This document shows, in pieces, positions 37,227-39,150 of a stretch of DNA of 39,150 bases (its first letter is position 1; each line of letters starts with the position of its first letter). The translations under genes were made by a program, and so were the position numbers. The stretch comes from Bryobacterales bacterium (GTDB taxonomy: Bacteria; Acidobacteriota; Terriglobia; Bryobacterales; Bryobacteraceae). The stretch lies in contig DAHVTI010000124.1 of NCBI GenBank assembly GCA_027324255.1, forward strand, positions 1-39,150, written 5' to 3'. The notes beneath the pieces are model-generated. The model was given only the letters and a program-made list of their open reading frames with translations. It did not search any database and was not told the origin of the DNA.

Positions 37227-39150
37227 AAGTGCCGCGGGCCTGGATCCTGCTGACGCTGGCCTTGGCCGGGGCCCTGGCGCAGAGCGCGCCGGCACGGCGC
37301 ACGGCGAATCCGCACGGAGCGCTGAAGGTGGCGTGCGAGAGCTGCCACACGGCGTCCGGCTGGCGGCCGGCGAGGCCGCGGATGGAGTTCGACCACGACA
37401 CACAGACGGCGTATCCGCTGCGCGGGGGCCACGCGGGCGTCGCCTGCAACGCCTGCCACGTGGACCGTGTGTTCCGCAACGTGGGGCACCAGTGCTCGGC
37501 CTGCCACGCCGACATCCACCGCCGGCAGTTCGGCGGCAACTGCCAGGAGTGCCACACGGTGCAGGGCTTCCGCACGGCAGTGCGGCAGACTCGGGAGCAC
37601 TTTAACCGCTTTCCGCTACTCGGCGCGCATGCGGCGGCGGCCTGCGAGAGCTGCCACAAGGGGGCGGCGAGCGGCGTGTATTCGGGGCTGAGCACGGACT
37701 GCGCGGCGTGCCACCTGGCGGACTATCGCGCGGCCGTGGAGCCGCCGCACACGACGGCGCCGTTCCCGGTGGCGTGCGATCAGTGCCACTCGATGGATTC
37801 GTGGCGCGGGGCGAAGTTCGACCACGCGGCGGTGACGCGCTTTGCGCTGAGCGGCGCGCACGCCCGGCTGGAATGCCGGAGCTGCCACGTGGGCGGGCGG
37901 TTCACGGGCACGCCGGCGGACTGCTTTTCCTGCCACGCGGCGCAGTTTTCGGCGGCGCAGAACCCGAGCCACGAACAGGCCGGCTTCCCGCGCGACTGCG
38001 CCACCTGCCACGGCGCCTCGCAGTGGGCCGGGGCGGTGTTCGACCACGCGGCCCGGACGAGCTTTGCGCTCACCGGCGCGCACGCCAAGGCGCAGTGCAA
38101 CGGCTGCCACGTGGCCGGGCGGTTCGCGGGGACGCCGCAGAACTGCGAAGCCTGCCACCTGGAGGCCTACAACAAGACGACGAATCCGAACCACGCGGCC
38201 TCCAATTTTCCGCGGGGCTGTGCGCAGTGCCATACGACGGCGCAGTGGAAAGGGGCGAGCTTCGACCACCACCTGGGCCGCTTCGCGCTGACCGGGGCGC
38301 ACCTCAGGACGGAATGCGCGCAGTGCCACACGGGCGGGCGGTACACGGGCACGCCGGCGGCGTGCGAGGGATGCCACCTGCAGGCCTACCAGGCTGCGGC
38401 GAACCCGAACCACGCCGCGGCGGGGTTCCCGAAGGACTGCGCGCTGTGCCACGTGACGGCACAGTGGCAGGGGGCGTCCTTCAACCACGGCACCGCGACG
38501 AAGTTCCCGCTGACCGGGGCGCACGTGCAGGCGCAGTGCGGAGCGTGCCACGCGGCTGGGCGGTTCGCCGGGACGCCGCAGAACTGCGAGGGCTGCCACG
38601 CGGACGCATTTCAGAAAACGGCGAACCCGAATCATGCGGCGGCGGGGTTCCCGAAGGACTGCGCGGGGTGCCACACGACGGCGCAGTGGATGGGGGCGAA
38701 GTTCGACCACTCGACGATGACGAAGTTCGCGCTGACCGGGAAGCACACCACCACGACGTGCGCGCAGTGCCACGCGGGAGGCGTCTTCCGCGGCACGCCG
38801 GCGGCGTGCGAGGGGTGCCACCTGCAGAACTACAACCAGACGACGAACCCGAACCACGCGGCGGCGGGGTTCCCGAAGGACTGCGCGGTGTGCCACACGA
38901 CGGCGCAGTGGCAGGGGGCGAAGTTCGACCATTCGACGATGACGAAATTCGCGCTCACCGGGAAGCACACGGCGACGCAGTGCGCGCTGTGCCACGTGGG
39001 CGGCGTCTTCCGCGGCACTCCGGCGAACTGCGACGGGTGCCACCTGGCGCAGTACAACCAGACCGCGAACCCGAATCACACGGCGGCGGGTTTCCCGAAG
39101 GACTGCGCGGTGTGCCACACGACGGCGCAGTGGCAGGGGGCGAAGTTCGA
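37223..39150 (+). CDS. Giant repeat-built multihaem cytochrome c (runs off right edge)
   Basis: At least 642 residues, still open at the window edge. ATG 37223 overlaps the previous stop (ATGA). Signal peptide MKVPRAWILLTLALAGALAQ, then 25 visible CxxCH sites. From residue 185 the protein consists of tandem units of 74 residues (one of 73), each with three CxxCH and three extra histidines in FDH (or FNH), TGxH and NPNH. The unit reads CAxCHTTAQW, GAxFDH, FALTGxH, CxxCH, GGxFxGTP, CxGCH, NPNHAAAGFPKD. Three haems and three free His per unit would allow bis-His ligation throughout. Likely a periplasmic or extracellular electron wire; final location unknown. Confidence 0.93.
   Translation, partial: MKVPRAWILLTLALAGALAQSAPARRTANPHGALKVACESCHTASGWRPARPRMEFDHDTQTAYPLRGGHAGVACNACHVDRVFRNVGHQCSACHADIHRRQFGGNCQECHTVQGFRTAVRQTREHFNRFPLLGAHAAAACESCHKGAASGVYSGLSTDCAACHLADYRAAVEPPHTTAPFPVACDQCHSMDSWRGAKFDHAAVTRFALSGAHARLECRSCHVGGRFTGTPADCFSCHAAQFSAAQNPSHEQAGFPRDCATCHGASQWAGAVFDHAARTSFALTGAHAKAQCNGCHVAGRFAGTPQNCEACHLEAYNKTTNPNHAASNFPRGCAQCHTTAQWKGASFDHHLGRFALTGAHLRTECAQCHTGGRYTGTPAACEGCHLQAYQAAANPNHAAAGFPKDCALCHVTAQWQGASFNHGTATKFPLTGAHVQAQCGACHAAGRFAGTPQNCEGCHADAFQKTANPNHAAAGFPKDCAGCHTTAQWMGAKFDHSTMTKFALTGKHTTTTCAQCHAGGVFRGTPAACEGCHLQNYNQTTNPNHAAAGFPKDCAVCHTTAQWQGAKFDHSTMTKFALTGKHTATQCALCHVGGVFRGTPANCDGCHLAQYNQTANPNHTAAGFPKDCAVCHTTAQWQGAKF
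37775..39150 (+). repeat. Tandem 222-bp coding repeats, three haems each
   Basis: Units start at 37775, 37997, 38219, 38438 (the previous unit is one codon short), 38660, 38882 and 39104; the seventh is cut by the window end. Later units resemble each other most (units 5 and 6 differ at about 12 of 74 residues), while unit 1 is the most divergent, the pattern expected of an array that grew by unequal duplication toward its 3' end. Confidence 0.92.

Noticed and set aside
37616-39118. 500-codon antisense frame over the repeat cytochrome
   Set aside because: Shadow of the 222-bp coding repeats. The plus-strand frame has signal peptide, 25 haem motifs and conserved His; it has no stop only because it leaves the window.
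37775-39150. CRISPR-like array
   Set aside because: The repeats are 222 bp, contiguous, in frame and coding, with no spacers.

Overview
The window is GC-rich, densely coded bacterial DNA. It most likely comes from an acidobacterium of the Bryobacterales/Solibacterales type (Candidatus Solibacter, Paludibaculum and relatives). The inference rests on an Oar-like TonB-dependent receptor with an N-terminal carboxypeptidase-regulatory domain, a winged-helix/one-TM regulator of a kind common in that group, several Tat-exported enzymes, and an Mla system beside an HpnK/ChbG-type deacetylase. No phage, IS element, CRISPR array, tRNA or rRNA was seen.

Layout. 1-314: start of a secreted sorbosone-dehydrogenase-like protein (minus). 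452-3684: sigma-54 response regulator and a sensor kinase with two haem-c motifs (minus). 3887-7393: divergent respiratory operon of a small membrane protein, a cyclic-nucleotide-binding-domain protein, a tetrahaem cytochrome, a Tat lipoprotein with four Fe-S clusters and an NrfD-type quinone subunit. 7582-9406: galU, a TPR protein and a ferredoxin. 9484-12992: mlaE-mlaF-mlaD-deacetylase (minus). 13034-13984: S58-type peptidase. 13990-16490: a free-standing MgtE-type gating protein coupled to an Nramp-fold permease (minus). 16565-18642: YtrA-type GntR regulator, 48-aa membrane peptide, slipin and an ExbD-like periplasmic protein (minus). 18782-27118: radical SAM protein, EF-P, aminotransferase, Gfo/Idh/MocA oxidoreductase, beta-propeller, GH2 hydrolase and threonine dehydrogenase. 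27132-32647: secreted Tyr/Gly/His-rich protein, winged-helix regulator, and a TonB-dependent receptor behind a cobalamin-type riboswitch candidate. 32722-35050: araB and araD, divergent. 35283-39150 (right edge): two translationally coupled multihaem cytochromes with 23 and at least 25 haem motifs.

The most interesting system is the electron-transfer hardware at the two ends. The left operon has a -24/-12 (sigma-54) promoter and a pair of GTCATGAC palindromes about 90-100 bp upstream of its predicted start, divergent from a sigma-54 activator and a haem-bearing sensor kinase. The multihaem operon at the right end also has a near-perfect -24/-12 promoter. A simple model is that a haem-based redox sensor switches on a Cbc4-like quinol-oxidising complex at the inner membrane, and a sigma-54 activator (the same or another) switches on very long periplasmic or extracellular haem conduits. 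The second of these is built of 74-residue, three-haem repeats that each carry exactly three extra histidines, enough for bis-His ligation of every haem. It runs off the window, so its full length is unknown.

Secondary points of interest: the MgtE gate with an Nramp-fold transporter, the riboswitch whose 3' conserved block contains the Shine-Dalgarno sequence of the receptor gene, an EF-P with Gln in place of the usual tip Lys/Arg, a 34-residue repeat array in MlaD, and an ExbD-like protein that lacks the membrane aspartate region. All functions are read from sequence motifs by eye; no database search was run.
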